Under the pieces are notes generated by a model. The model saw only the letters and a program-made list of their open reading frames with translations, was not told the origin of the DNA and ran no database searches. Shown one piece after another: positions 34,186 through 43,214 of a DNA stretch of 64,000 nt (its first letter is position 1; each line of letters opens with the position of its first letter). Location: positions 1 to 64,000 of the forward strand of contig NZ_JAOSZE010000034.1 in the NCBI RefSeq assembly GCF_025630775.1, written 5' to 3'. A program made the translations under genes and the position numbers. This stretch comes from Actinoplanes sp. KI2 (GTDB taxonomy: Bacteria; Actinomycetota; Actinomycetes; Mycobacteriales; Micromonosporaceae).

Positions 34186-35198
34186 CCACGCCGTTGAGCT
34201 ACTTCGAGCGGCTCTACGCCGGCAGCCGCGACCCGTGGAGCTTCGAGACTCGCTGGTACGAAGCGCGCAAACACGCGCTCACGCTGGAGGCCCTGCCGGC
34301 TCGCCACTACCGCTCGGGCTTCGAGCCGGGCTGTTCCACCGGCATGCTCACCACCCGGCTGGCCGCCCGCTGCGACCGCCTGCTGGCGGTGGACGCGGTC
34401 GAGGCCGCCGCACGCACCGCGGCTCGACGGGTCGCCGATCGGCCGCAGGTCAGCGTCCGGGCCGGGCGCATGCCGCAGGACTGGCCGGACGAGAACTTCG
34501 ACCTGATCGTCCTGTCCGAGCTTGGCTACTACTTCGACGACACCGATCTGGCACTGCTGCTGGACCGGGTGGCCGGCTCGCTACCGCGGAGCCTGGCCGC
34601 GCTGCGGATCGCCGCGACGCTGGTCACCCCCGTACCGGTGCGGCTGATCGTCGTCGCGGACGCCTGCACCGACGACACCGCGCTGCTCGCTGACGCCGGC
34701 GGCGCGGAGGTGGTCAGGGTGAACGAGCGCAACGTCGGCCGCGCCCGCCGGGCCGGAATGGCGCATGCCCTGAATCGGGGTCCGCAGTGGATGTGGTTGG
34801 CCACCACCGACGCCGACAGCGAGGTGCCAGCGGAATGGCTGCGCTGGCAGCTACGGCACGCGAACGCCGGCACCGACCTGCTGGCCGGAACCGTCGAGGT
34901 CGACGACTGGTCCGGCTGGCCGCCCGCACTGCCCGGCCGTTACGAGTCTCGCTACCGCCGGCGACCCGGTCACATCCACGGCGCGAACCTCGGCGTCAGC
35001 GCTGCGGCGTACCTCGCGACCGGCGGCTTCCCTGGTCTGGTCTGCGACGAGGACCAGACGCTCGTCGCCCGGGCGATCGCAGCGGGCCGGCGGGTGGTCC
35101 TCGACGACAGCTGCCCGGTGCGCACGAGCGCCCGCCCCGACGGCCGCGCGCCACGCGGGTTTGCCGCCCATCTGCGAGCGCTGGCCACCGAATGCTGA
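34182..35198 (+). CDS. Truncated methyltransferase fused in frame to truncated GT2
   Basis: A 338-residue hybrid. Residues 1-130 are the N-terminal half of a NodS-like SAM methyltransferase (YFERLYAGSRDPWSFETRWY; FEPGCSTGMLT; NFDLIVLSELGYYFDD) and end at LLLDRVAGSL. From residue about 132 the sequence is a family-2 glycosyltransferase lacking its first strand and the PAxxE start motif (RSLAALR; VVVADACTDDTALLAD; TTDADSEVPAEWL; GGFPGLVCDEDQTL). In related loci these are two consecutive genes. An in-frame internal deletion best explains the fusion. Activity of either half is doubtful. GTG start overlaps the deacetylase stop. Confidence 0.8.
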   Translation: MTTPLSYFERLYAGSRDPWSFETRWYEARKHALTLEALPARHYRSGFEPGCSTGMLTTRLAARCDRLLAVDAVEAAARTAARRVADRPQVSVRAGRMPQDWPDENFDLIVLSELGYYFDDTDLALLLDRVAGSLPRSLAALRIAATLVTPVPVRLIVVADACTDDTALLADAGGAEVVRVNERNVGRARRAGMAHALNRGPQWMWLATTDADSEVPAEWLRWQLRHANAGTDLLAGTVEVDDWSGWPPALPGRYESRYRRRPGHIHGANLGVSAAAYLATGGFPGLVCDEDQTLVARAIAAGRRVVLDDSCPVRTSARPDGRAPRGFAAHLRALATEC

Positions 35199-35346
35199 TT
35201 GCGGCGCCGGCCCGGGTGGTGAGGCGAGACCTCGGCGTACGCGATTCCGGGCCGCTATCCCGAGTCGAACTTCCGGCGAAGACGCATGCTGGGCCGGGCG
35301 GAGGGTAGGAGACGAGGGAACGCGTGAGGTGAGGAGGACGGTAGCG

Positions 35347-35877
35347 ATGAACGTGGCGTTTCTGGTCGCCAAAGAAGGCATCGAGCAGGTGGAGCTGACC
35401 GAGCCGTGGAAGGCGGTCGAGCAGGCCGGGCACCGGCCCGTGCTGGTCTCGCCGGAGAGAGGGCGGGTACGCGGCTTTCACCACTTGGACAAGGCTGACG
35501 AGTTCGACGTCGACACGACCGCGGCGGAGGCGTCGGCCGACGATTACGCGGCGCTGGTGTTGCCGGGCGGGGTGGCGAACGGGGATCAGTTGCGCATGTC
35601 GAAGGACGCGGTGGGATTCGTCAAGGGTTTCGCCGAGGCGGGCAAGACGATCGCGGTGATCTGTCATGGTGGGTGGGTACTGATCGAGGCGGGGGTGCCT
35701 CGTGGCCGGCGGATCACCTCGTGGCCGTCGCTGGCGACCGACTTCCGAAACGCCGGCGCGGACTGGGTGGACGAGGAGGTCGTCGTTGACAGCGCGGGGA
35801 AGGGTGCGCTGATCAGCAGCCGGAAGCCCGACGATTTGCCCGCCTTCTGCAAGGAGCTGGTCCAGCACCTCACGTGA
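35347..35877 (+). CDS. DJ-1/PfpI-family protein
   Basis: A 176-residue type-1 glutamine-amidotransferase-like protein. The nucleophile elbow is ICHGGWVLIEAG, with the Glu of the first strand loop in AKEGIEQVELTEPW. LVLPGGVANGDQLRM and RRITSWPSLATDFRNAGA complete the PfpI/YhbO signature. Members act as deglycases, chaperones or stress proteases. GAGGAGG lies 8-14 nt upstream. It stands alone between the glycosyl cluster and the SARP operon. Confidence 0.9.
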   Translation: MNVAFLVAKEGIEQVELTEPWKAVEQAGHRPVLVSPERGRVRGFHHLDKADEFDVDTTAAEASADDYAALVLPGGVANGDQLRMSKDAVGFVKGFAEAGKTIAVICHGGWVLIEAGVPRGRRITSWPSLATDFRNAGADWVDEEVVVDSAGKGALISSRKPDDLPAFCKELVQHLT

Positions 35878-36095
35878 ACCGGCCGCGGCGACATATCGCC
35901 CGGCGGTGGCACAAGACGATGCTCCTCCCGATGCGTCTGCCGCCGGCGCGTATCGCCCGGAGTTCAGGCACGGCGGATTGAGCCGGCCGTCGAATGGACC
36001 GAGCATGCCGCCGGTCCGGGCCTTTCGCGCGGAGCAAGACGAGGCCGTTGCCGGTGTCCAGGTGCTCGCCCGCTGCGATCCGCAAGCTCCGTCCG

Positions 36096-39000
36096 CTAAT
36101 GTCGGCAGCGCTGGGCGTCGAGCGGCTGGCCGGCCGCCTCGAACCGCGCCGCCGCATCCCGGAAGAGGCGTTGCGCCTCGGCGTTCTGGTGCTCGGCGCG
36201 GGCGATGTGAGCGCGCGTCTCGATCAGGGACGCCTCCCAGGCCGTACCCTCCCACAAAGTCAGCGACCGCTCGGCCGCGCGCAGGTGCCGGCGAGCCTCG
36301 GCGATGTCGCCGGCGTCGGCGCACACCTGGGCGGCCGGCGCGGCGAGCATGATCTCGCAGAAGGTGCAGTGGTCCTGCCCTCCGAGGGTCGCCTCGGCGC
36401 GGTCGATGACAGCTCGGGCGGTCTCGAGGTCCGGTGCCGCCGCGATCATGCAGCCGTAGATGCGATGCAGCAGGTGCTGTCCCATGCTGGACCAGCGGGC
36501 CAGGTGCAGCGAGCGCTGGAGCAGCCGGTCGGCTGTGGCCCGGTCGCCGCGCGCCAGGTGCACCTCGGCCAGGCGCTGCAGGGAGTGTGCCTCGCCGGCC
36601 GGGGACTCCAGACCGTGGTGCAGGTCGGCGGCGGCCCGCAGTTCGGTGTCCGCCAGCTCCAGGTCACCCTTCAGCAGGGCTGCCTCCCCGCGAAGGGCCA
36701 CGGCGAACGCGACCGCCCGCAACACACCCGCCCGCTCCGCGGTGTCCCGCAGGCCACCGGCCAGGGCGAGAACCTCGTCGTACGGGGTCGGGCCGTACAG
36801 CAGGTATTCGGCGACGCAGAGGTGCGAGTCGAAGAGCCCGACGGCCAGCTCCGGCCGGGTCAGTCCGGTGCGCAGTTCGGTACGCAGCCGTTGGAACCAC
36901 TCGCCCCGATAGTGCGCCAGCAGGCCCTGGAGAGTGATCAGGTCGAACAGGCGCCAGCTCTTGGCGCCGAGCGCGATGCGGCGGCGCGCCTCCTCGGCGG
37001 CGGCTTCGGCGGCGACGAAGTCGTTGCGGTAGAACGCCAGGTGGCCACGGGCGAGCAACAGCGCGGCATCGTTGTCGCTCCCGTCGATGTCCAGGCCGGC
37101 CAGGGCGAGCTGGGCGGTGTCCAGATCGCCGGCGATGGTCGCCGCCCGGGCCAGCCGCGTGCGCAGCCGGGCCCGCGCCGCCGGCTCCGACTCGATCTTC
37201 AACGCGTCGCCGTACGCGGTCAGCGCGCCGAGGTCCGCGCAGGCGCTGAGCAGGTCGGCACGCAGAGCGAGCAGGCGCGCGAGGTCCGCGCCGGAGGCGG
37301 CGTCGCGCACGGTGTCCAGCGTGGCGAGAGCGTCGCGGTACGCGCCGAGCGCCGCTTGCGTCTCGGCGGCGTTCAGGATCCAGGGCACCGCGGCGGACTC
37401 GTGCCCGGCCTGAACCAGATGGTGCCCGATCCGGGCCGGCGAGCGGCCGAGCCGTTCCAGGGTGCGTGCCGCGTCCAGATGGGCAGTCCGCAGTTCGTCC
37501 GGCCCCATCGTGTCGAGCAGGCATTCGCGGAGCAGCGCGTGCCGGAAGGCGTAGCCGGCGCTCGTCCGATGCAGGATCCGCTGATCGAGCGACTCGTCGA
37601 GAACGGCGTAGGCGTCCTCGTCGGACAGCCCGGTGAGGCCGGTGAACTCGTCGGTGTCGAGGGTCGCGCCGAGCACCGCGGCCGACGACAGCGCCCGCAA
37701 CGCCGGTGCCGTCAGGCTCGCGGGCAGCAGCGCTCTGGTCCAGTCCGAGCGGTCGGCCGCCGCGGCCCGGGCGATCTCGATGACCGCGAACGGCAGACCA
37801 CCGGACGCGTGGTAGACCGCGTCGATGACCGCCGGATCGGCGCCGGGGTGGTGCCGCCGGGTCAGCGCCGCCGCAGCCGCACCGTCCAGCGGCGCCGGTT
37901 CGAGCTCGTCCGCGCCGTACCGTCCGAGCAGGCTGCGCCGCACGTCGGCCAGCGCTCCGGCGGCGACCGGCCGGTGCCCGACCGCGATCACGAGGCGCTC
38001 GGTGACGGTGCTCCTCGCCAGGTAGTGCAGCAGGCGAAGGCTGGCGTGATCGGCGTCGTGGGCATCGTCGACGATCAGCACCGCACCCGAGCCCGCGGCA
38101 GCCAGCCGGAGCAGTTCGGCGGTGGCGACGAACAGCCGTTGGTGAGCGCCCTGACCGTCCCAGGGGGAATGCCGCCCGGCGAGGGCGCGCTCGATCTCGT
38201 CCCGGAACGCGTCGTCGAGCCCGTCGAGCAGAGTCGGGTGGTGCCGGCACAGATCGGCCAGCGCCTCCAGGATGGGGGCGTAGGGCCAGTCGCCCTCGAT
38301 CCGGGCCGACACGCCGGCGCCGATCCGCATGCGCCGGGCCGACGCGGCGGCTGCGAGGCCGGCGAGCAGTGCGGTCTTGCCGATCCCTGCGGTGCCGCCG
38401 ACGAACAGGACACGTCCTCGGCCCTGGTGCGCGGCGTCGAGTACCGCGGCGAGGCGCGCCTGCTCCGCCGCCCTGCCGACGAGCGGCGCCCGGACCAGGC
38501 CGTCTGCCGCGGCGCCATCCGCGGCGAGCAACTCGTCGCGGAGGCGTACCGCGGCGGCACTCGGCCGGACGCCCAGCTCGCGTCGCAGGCCACGCTCGAG
38601 CCGCTCGAACTGGCGCACCGCGGCGTGCCGGTCGCCGGCCTCCGCCAGGCGCCGCATGAGAGCGACATGCGCCTGCTCATCGCCGGGGTCGGCGGCGGCG
38701 AGGGCCTCCCAGCGCTCGGCCGCCCGCAGAACCCGCAAATACAGTAATCTCAGCCGTTCCCGGGCCGCTTCGGCCCACGATTCGTAGAGGTCCTGAGGCA
38801 GCAGCTCCCCGGTGTACAGATCGGCCGCGGACCCGGCCGCCCGTGCGTCGCCCGCAGCCATGGCCGACTCGGCCAGCCGCTGGAACCGCTGGGCGTCAAC
38901 GTCGACCTCGGCGTCCGGAAAGAGCGCGACGGCCTCGCCGCGAAGCACGACCGACCCGGCACCGCCCAGCGAACGCCGGGCGTAGTGCGCGGCCTTGTGC

Positions 39001-39203
39001 AGCCGCGGCGCGGCGTCGGCCACGTCGATGCCGGGCCAGAGCGCATCGATCACCCGTTCGCGGTGCAGGGATCGGGTGGGCAGCAGCGCCAGGATCTTGA
39101 CGAGCGCGGCCGCCTGCCGCCGCCGCCACTCGGCCGGCGGCACCTGGCGACCGTCGATGACCACCTCGAAGCCGCCCAACAGGGTAATCCGGACGTCCAT
39201 CAC
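36096..39203 (-). CDS. SARP/AfsR-type ATPase transcriptional regulator
   Basis: A 1035-residue regulator. Residues 3-95 are the OmpR-like winged helix (ITLLGGFEVVIDGRQVPP; RRRQAAALVKILAL), 100-235 the bacterial transcriptional activation domain (BTAD), then an AAA/STAND ATPase with Walker A GGTAGIGKTALL (about 270-282) and Walker B AVLIVDDAHDAD. The C-terminal 450 residues are TPR-like helices. It is the last gene of an operon with the monooxygenase (7-nt gap) and OsmC genes, and probably controls them or a linked secondary-metabolite pathway. The strip 35878-36095 downstream is empty. Confidence 0.92.
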   Translation of the reverse strand: MMDVRITLLGGFEVVIDGRQVPPAEWRRRQAAALVKILALLPTRSLHRERVIDALWPGIDVADAAPRLHKAAHYARRSLGGAGSVVLRGEAVALFPDAEVDVDAQRFQRLAESAMAAGDARAAGSAADLYTGELLPQDLYESWAEAARERLRLLYLRVLRAAERWEALAAADPGDEQAHVALMRRLAEAGDRHAAVRQFERLERGLRRELGVRPSAAAVRLRDELLAADGAAADGLVRAPLVGRAAEQARLAAVLDAAHQGRGRVLFVGGTAGIGKTALLAGLAAAASARRMRIGAGVSARIEGDWPYAPILEALADLCRHHPTLLDGLDDAFRDEIERALAGRHSPWDGQGAHQRLFVATAELLRLAAAGSGAVLIVDDAHDADHASLRLLHYLARSTVTERLVIAVGHRPVAAGALADVRRSLLGRYGADELEPAPLDGAAAAALTRRHHPGADPAVIDAVYHASGGLPFAVIEIARAAAADRSDWTRALLPASLTAPALRALSSAAVLGATLDTDEFTGLTGLSDEDAYAVLDESLDQRILHRTSAGYAFRHALLRECLLDTMGPDELRTAHLDAARTLERLGRSPARIGHHLVQAGHESAAVPWILNAAETQAALGAYRDALATLDTVRDAASGADLARLLALRADLLSACADLGALTAYGDALKIESEPAARARLRTRLARAATIAGDLDTAQLALAGLDIDGSDNDAALLLARGHLAFYRNDFVAAEAAAEEARRRIALGAKSWRLFDLITLQGLLAHYRGEWFQRLRTELRTGLTRPELAVGLFDSHLCVAEYLLYGPTPYDEVLALAGGLRDTAERAGVLRAVAFAVALRGEAALLKGDLELADTELRAAADLHHGLESPAGEAHSLQRLAEVHLARGDRATADRLLQRSLHLARWSSMGQHLLHRIYGCMIAAAPDLETARAVIDRAEATLGGQDHCTFCEIMLAAPAAQVCADAGDIAEARRHLRAAERSLTLWEGTAWEASLIETRAHIARAEHQNAEAQRLFRDAAARFEAAGQPLDAQRCRH

Positions 39204-39210
39204 CGACCTC

Positions 39211-40386
39211 TCACCGGATGTTAACCACTTCGTCCGCCGCTGGGACCGTGCCGATCCGCTCCAGCTTCTCGGTCATCGCGGACGCGAGCTCCATGAGCAG
39301 CCGCCGTACCTCGATCAGATCCCAGTCGTGCGACGCGATGCGATCGGTCACGCGAAGCATCGGCCGGCCCAGTTCGTCGCGGATCGACTGGTATCCGGCG
39401 AGGGCGTCGAGCTGATCCGGGCCGGGCTCCGGGGCGGACAGCACCGCACGGGCCAGCAGTTCGGCGTCACACAGCGCATCGGTGATGCCGTGGGTGCTCA
39501 GCGGATCCTTCCAGTACCCGGCGTCGCCCACCAGCGCCCAGCCCGGCCCCCAGGAACGGCGAAGATAGCCGGGTCGGCCGCGGGCGTACCGCAGGCCGCC
39601 GACTCGCCCGGCCCCGGCCACGCGCGCCGCGATCGGCGTACGGCCGGCCAGCTGCCGGAACGCGCCGCCGGTGCCGCCGCCGCTGACGAGGACGGCCGCG
39701 CGCGCCTCGGTGGTTCCGACGAAGACACAGGTCAGGCCGTCGTTGGTCGGGATAGCGCCGGCGCTGATCCCGGGCTGGTAGAACCACTCGTACCCGGTCA
39801 CGTCCAGGCCTGTCCAGTATCCGTAGAGGAAGGCCGACGAGGCCTGGCCGGACATCTCGATCGGCGCGCCGATCGCCTGGGCGACCAGCGACCCGCGACC
39901 ATCGGCGCCGATCACCAGCGCCGCGCGTTCCGCCCGGGCGGCGCCGTTGCGGGTACGCGTGGCCACCCCGGCCACCCGCCCGTCCGGGTCGCGAAGAAGG
40001 CCGGTGACCGTGGTGCCGAAGCGTACCGTTGCCCCGGCCTCGACGGCGGCGTTCGCGATCGCCGCGTCGAGGATGGTCCGGCGCGGGGCGTAGAGGGCGT
40101 CCACGCCGGCCGCGGGGCGGATCGAGACGGGTACGTCGTCCCGGCCGTAGTGGAAGATCGTGTGGCGTACGGCCGGGGTGCCGGCCGCCAGGACGGCGTC
40201 GAGCAGCCCCCAGCGCTGCAGTTGCAGCGTGCCGGCCCGCATCAGCGCATGCGTGGACAGCGTGTCGCTGCCGTGGCGGGCCCGGTCGATGCAGAGCACC
40301 CGCAAGCCGGCGCGGGCCAGCAGCAGTGCGGTCGTCGCGCCGGCCACCCGGGCGCCGACCACCACCGCGTCCCATCGGTTGTCCAT
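39211..40386 (-). CDS. FAD-dependent monooxygenase (PHBH/geranylgeranyl reductase fold)
   Basis: A 391-residue flavoprotein. The dinucleotide site is VVVGARVAGATTALLLARAG (GxxxxG variant), followed by the conserved Arg after SDTLSTHALMRAG, a GADGRGS motif, and the second FAD motif GDAGYWKDPLSTHG. The layout is that of class A flavin monooxygenases and related reductases. The substrate is unknown. It lies between OsmC (30-nt gap) and the SARP regulator (7-nt gap) in one operon. Confidence 0.88.
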   Translation of the reverse strand: MDNRWDAVVVGARVAGATTALLLARAGLRVLCIDRARHGSDTLSTHALMRAGTLQLQRWGLLDAVLAAGTPAVRHTIFHYGRDDVPVSIRPAAGVDALYAPRRTILDAAIANAAVEAGATVRFGTTVTGLLRDPDGRVAGVATRTRNGAARAERAALVIGADGRGSLVAQAIGAPIEMSGQASSAFLYGYWTGLDVTGYEWFYQPGISAGAIPTNDGLTCVFVGTTEARAAVLVSGGGTGGAFRQLAGRTPIAARVAGAGRVGGLRYARGRPGYLRRSWGPGWALVGDAGYWKDPLSTHGITDALCDAELLARAVLSAPEPGPDQLDALAGYQSIRDELGRPMLRVTDRIASHDWDLIEVRRLLMELASAMTEKLERIGTVPAADEVVNIR

Positions 40387-40416
40387 TCCGCCTCCCGGTC
40401 GGTCATCGCGGACGGT

Positions 40417-40989
40417 TCAGGACGTCTCGACGTCGATGACCACGTCGGTGCCGTTGACGAGCACGTCGTACACAGCCGACCGGCGCTTCGACTGCTCGAT
40501 CAGCGCGGCAAGCTGCTCGGCGGGCGCGTCCGCCTCGATCAGGAAATTCACCCGGATCTGCCGGTATCCGTTGCGGACCTCGGGCGCCAGGCCCAGGATG
40601 CCGAGCAGGTCGATGTCACCTTCGACGGTCGACTCGACCCGCCGCAGGACGACGCCGCGGGCGGCGGCGATGTTCGCGAGCCCGGCGGTGAGGCAGGCCG
40701 CGATCGCGTGCAGCAGGAACTCCACGGGAGTCGGCCCGTGGTTGTTGCCGACGAGCACGGCCGGATGGTCCGCGTCGTACACGAACGGCTCGGTACGGCT
40801 GGTGTCCTCCTGGCCCGCGCCGTAGAACCCCTGGATGGTCGAACGGTTGTGGGTGCCGCTGATCCAGGTGTTACGGGCCCGGAACTGGAAGCCGGCGATC
40901 TGCGGGCTGGCCTTCACCGCGTTCAGGGTCGTGAACAGGGCCGGAACGTCCACGCCGTTGAGCGCAGGGCGGGTGGCGGTCTCGGACAT
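40417..40989 (-). CDS. OsmC-family protein
   Basis: A 190-residue OsmC/Ohr-type protein, longer at the N-terminus than E. coli OsmC. The redox Cys lies in EFLLHAIAACLTAGLAN; the second Cys usual for peroxidases is not seen in the C-terminal half (RRVESTVEGDIDLLGILG; IRVNFLIEAD), so peroxidase activity is uncertain. The start at 40989 (MSETATR) follows GGAGGA by 8 nt; the ATG six codons earlier lies before that ribosome site. First gene of the operon with the monooxygenase and SARP gene. Confidence 0.88.
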   Translation of the reverse strand: MSETATRPALNGVDVPALFTTLNAVKASPQIAGFQFRARNTWISGTHNRSTIQGFYGAGQEDTSRTEPFVYDADHPAVLVGNNHGPTPVEFLLHAIAACLTAGLANIAAARGVVLRRVESTVEGDIDLLGILGLAPEVRNGYRQIRVNFLIEADAPAEQLAALIEQSKRRSAVYDVLVNGTDVVIDVETS

Positions 40990-41066
40990 TGGCTCTCTCC
41001 TCCGCATCGGTGGTGCACGATGCGAAGGACGCTAGGCAGCCGACCTTCCCCGAACCTTCCGCGGTC

Positions 41067-41072
41067 TACGAT
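41067..41072 (+). promoter_or_regulatory. -10 box of a leaderless mRNA (VOC fragment)
   Basis: TACGAT is followed by 6 nt and the GTG at 41079. The promoter has survived the loss of most of the gene. Confidence 0.45.
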
Positions 41073-41078
41073 CCGGCA

Positions 41079-41168
41079 GTGATCAACGGTGCGCACGTGA
41101 TCCTGTACAGCCTGGACGCCGAGGCCATCGGATCAGCGCAGCCGAGACATCGCGACATCGAGCGATGA
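41079..41168 (+). pseudogene. N-terminal fragment of a VOC/glyoxalase gene
   Basis: Twenty-nine codons from the GTG read INGAHVILYSLDAEA, the first strand of vicinal-oxygen-chelate proteins (compare the common MINGAH.I.YS.DAEADR start), then switch to unrelated residues and stop. The rest of the gene is missing. The remaining strip 40990-41386 holds nothing else clear apart from the terpene cyclase leader. Confidence 0.5.
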
Positions 41169-41386
41169 TGAAGCAGGCGATAAGCCTCGAAAGTATTTAC
41201 AAGCTCCTAAGTGCTATACCCGGACTTATGACTCTCTGACTGTCCATGCGGATTGGGCACGGGACTTGGCCGGACCGGCAGCCAAGTCGACCCGATCCGG
41301 CAGCGAGCCACCGTGCCAGTTCCCCTGGCCGACCGGGTGGGGTTACTGTCGCTTGTCCGCATGTTCTGAACGTCCCGGGAGCGGCG

Positions 41387-42334
41387 GTGGGCAACATCAC
41401 CGTGGGTTTTCTGGCGAGTCTGCCCACGGCCGACCGTACGCGGTTACTCGCTCGTGCCCGTGAGGTCACCGACGCGAGCGAGCGTTGGCTGCGCGATTAC
41501 CCGGTGGTGCGCCGGAGCTCTGTAACCGCCGCGTGCGGGCTGATCGCCGCCGTAGGCATGCCCCTGCTGGCGGTGCCGGAGCTCAGCCTTCTCACCCGGT
41601 GGTGGCTGTGGATCTTCGGTGTGGACGACGTGTTCGACGACCCCGCCGTTCCCGACGAGGTGGTCGAGGCGTGGGGCGCCCGATTCCTCCAGCCCGGGCG
41701 GCGTGCACCCGACCTGCTGCTGGCCGCCTTCGACGCCAACCGCCGCGACCTCGCCCGCTACCCGCTGTTCGACAGCCTCGACGGGGCCTGGGACGACGGA
41801 ATGGCCGAGGTCGTGCGCGGCATGCTGGTCGAACGCCGGTGGCACCAGGCCCTCGCCACCGACGACCTCCCCAGCTACGAGGCGTACCTCGACAACGGCA
41901 TGACCACCATCGCGATGCGGCCGTACACGGTCACCGCATGCGTGGTGGGTGGAGAGCCGGCCGCCGCGCGGGCGTTCGACATGGTCGCCCCGATGATCCT
42001 CGCGGCCGCCCGCTGTTTCCGGCTCGCCAACGATCTGCGATCGGAGGCAAGGGAACGCAACGAAGGCAAGCTCAACGCGGTGTCGCTGCTGCAGCGGATC
42101 TACGCGGCGGACGGGATCGCCGAGGATCAGGCACTGGACGTCGCGCGTACGCGACTGCGCGAGACGTGCGCCGCCGACCTGGCCTACCTGGACCAGGCTC
42201 ACCGCAGCGCTCCGCACGAGATCGGGACGCTGGCCAGGTTCCTGTGGGCCCACACGGCGTTCGTGTGGGACATGTACCAGTTCTACGACTACGACACGAT
42301 GTCGACACTCCTCCGCGAGAGCGCGATCACGTAA
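41387..42334 (+). CDS. Class I terpene cyclase
   Basis: A 315-residue terpene synthase. The aspartate-rich motif is 80-DDVFDD and the NSE motif is NDLRSEARE (N215, S219, E223), both intact for Mg2+-diphosphate binding. A C-terminal RY-type pair is replaced by MYQFYDYD. The GTG at 41387 is chosen because GGGAGCGG lies 5 nt upstream. It is 13 bp before a prenyl-diphosphate C-methyltransferase homologue, so the substrate may be a C-methylated prenyl diphosphate. It lacks the long proline-rich N-terminus and the DDCYCED-type motif of 2-methylisoborneol synthase, so the product is probably different. Confidence 0.88.
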   Translation: MGNITVGFLASLPTADRTRLLARAREVTDASERWLRDYPVVRRSSVTAACGLIAAVGMPLLAVPELSLLTRWWLWIFGVDDVFDDPAVPDEVVEAWGARFLQPGRRAPDLLLAAFDANRRDLARYPLFDSLDGAWDDGMAEVVRGMLVERRWHQALATDDLPSYEAYLDNGMTTIAMRPYTVTACVVGGEPAAARAFDMVAPMILAAARCFRLANDLRSEARERNEGKLNAVSLLQRIYAADGIAEDQALDVARTRLRETCAADLAYLDQAHRSAPHEIGTLARFLWAHTAFVWDMYQFYDYDTMSTLLRESAIT

Positions 42335-42347
42335 CGAGGAGGCAGCC

Positions 42348-43214
42348 ATGCACGGCGAACTCACCGACCGGTCCGCGGTCATCGGCAACGCCTACGAGGC
42401 CTCCGTGGCCAGATACTGGGATCAGAAGCGGAACGATCCGATCAACCTTCTCCTCGGCGCCGAAGACGGGTTGATCCATCACCACTACGGCGTCGGCGAC
42501 TATGACCGGTCGATCCTGCAACTGCCGCCCGAGGCGCGGGAGACGGCGATCCTGAGGGAGTTGCACCGGCTGGAGAACCGGCAGACGGAGCTGATCCTGG
42601 ACACCCTGGGCGACGTCGGGCCCGCCAGCCGGGTGCTCGATGCCGGATCCGGGCGTGGGGGAACGGCGTTCATGCTGCACGAGCGCTTCGGCTGCTTTGT
42701 CGACGGCGTGACGATCTCGAGGTACCAGGTCGACTTCGCCACCCGGCTGGCAGGCGAACGCGGCTGCGCCGACCACGTCGCGTTCCACTTCCGCAACATG
42801 CTGCGCACCGGCTTCCCGGCGGGACGCTACGACGCAGTCGTTACCAACGAGACGACCATGTACGTCGACCTGTTCGAGCTGTTCGGGGAGTTCGCAAGGA
42901 TCGTCCGGCCCGGTGGGCGCTACGTCGTCATCACCTGGTGTGTCAACGACATCGTCGGTGAATCCCCGGAGGTGGCCTGGATCGACGAGCACTACGGCTG
43001 CCGGATGCACCACCGCAGCCAGTACTTCGCCACACTGGCGCAGTGCGGGTTCGTACCTTACCGCGTGGTCGATCTGACCGCCGACGCCATCCCGTACTGG
43101 GAGCTGCGGTCCCGATCACGCCACCACACGGGTGTCGAGGACGCCTTCCTCAACGCATATCGGTCACGCGCCGCGAACTTCCTTCTGGTGGGGACCGACC
43201 ACCTGGCGCGATGA
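42348..43214 (+). CDS. Geranyl-diphosphate C-methyltransferase-like enzyme
   Basis: A 288-residue SAM methyltransferase closely resembling geranyl diphosphate 2-C-methyltransferase of streptomycetes as I remember it: ARYWDQKR, GLIHHHYGVGDYDRSIL, ELHRLENRQTELILD, the SAM site VLDAGSGRGGTAFM, VVTNETTMYVDLFELF with the key Glu and Tyr near the prenyl carbocation, and RVVDLTADAIPYWELR. Expected reaction: SAM-dependent C-methylation of a prenyl diphosphate (GPP, FPP or IPP). GAGGAGG precedes the ATG. It forms a two-gene operon with the terpene cyclase. Confidence 0.88.
   Translation: MHGELTDRSAVIGNAYEASVARYWDQKRNDPINLLLGAEDGLIHHHYGVGDYDRSILQLPPEARETAILRELHRLENRQTELILDTLGDVGPASRVLDAGSGRGGTAFMLHERFGCFVDGVTISRYQVDFATRLAGERGCADHVAFHFRNMLRTGFPAGRYDAVVTNETTMYVDLFELFGEFARIVRPGGRYVVITWCVNDIVGESPEVAWIDEHYGCRMHHRSQYFATLAQCGFVPYRVVDLTADAIPYWELRSRSRHHTGVEDAFLNAYRSRAANFLLVGTDHLAR

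Noticed and set aside
35994..38747. Long plus-strand open frame of 917 codons
   Set aside because: Shadow of the SARP regulator, which has clear wHTH, BTAD and Walker motifs on the other strand.
41387..42334. 2-methylisoborneol synthase identity
   Set aside because: The long proline-rich N-terminus and the DDCYCED-type motif are missing, so only a general terpene cyclase call is supported.
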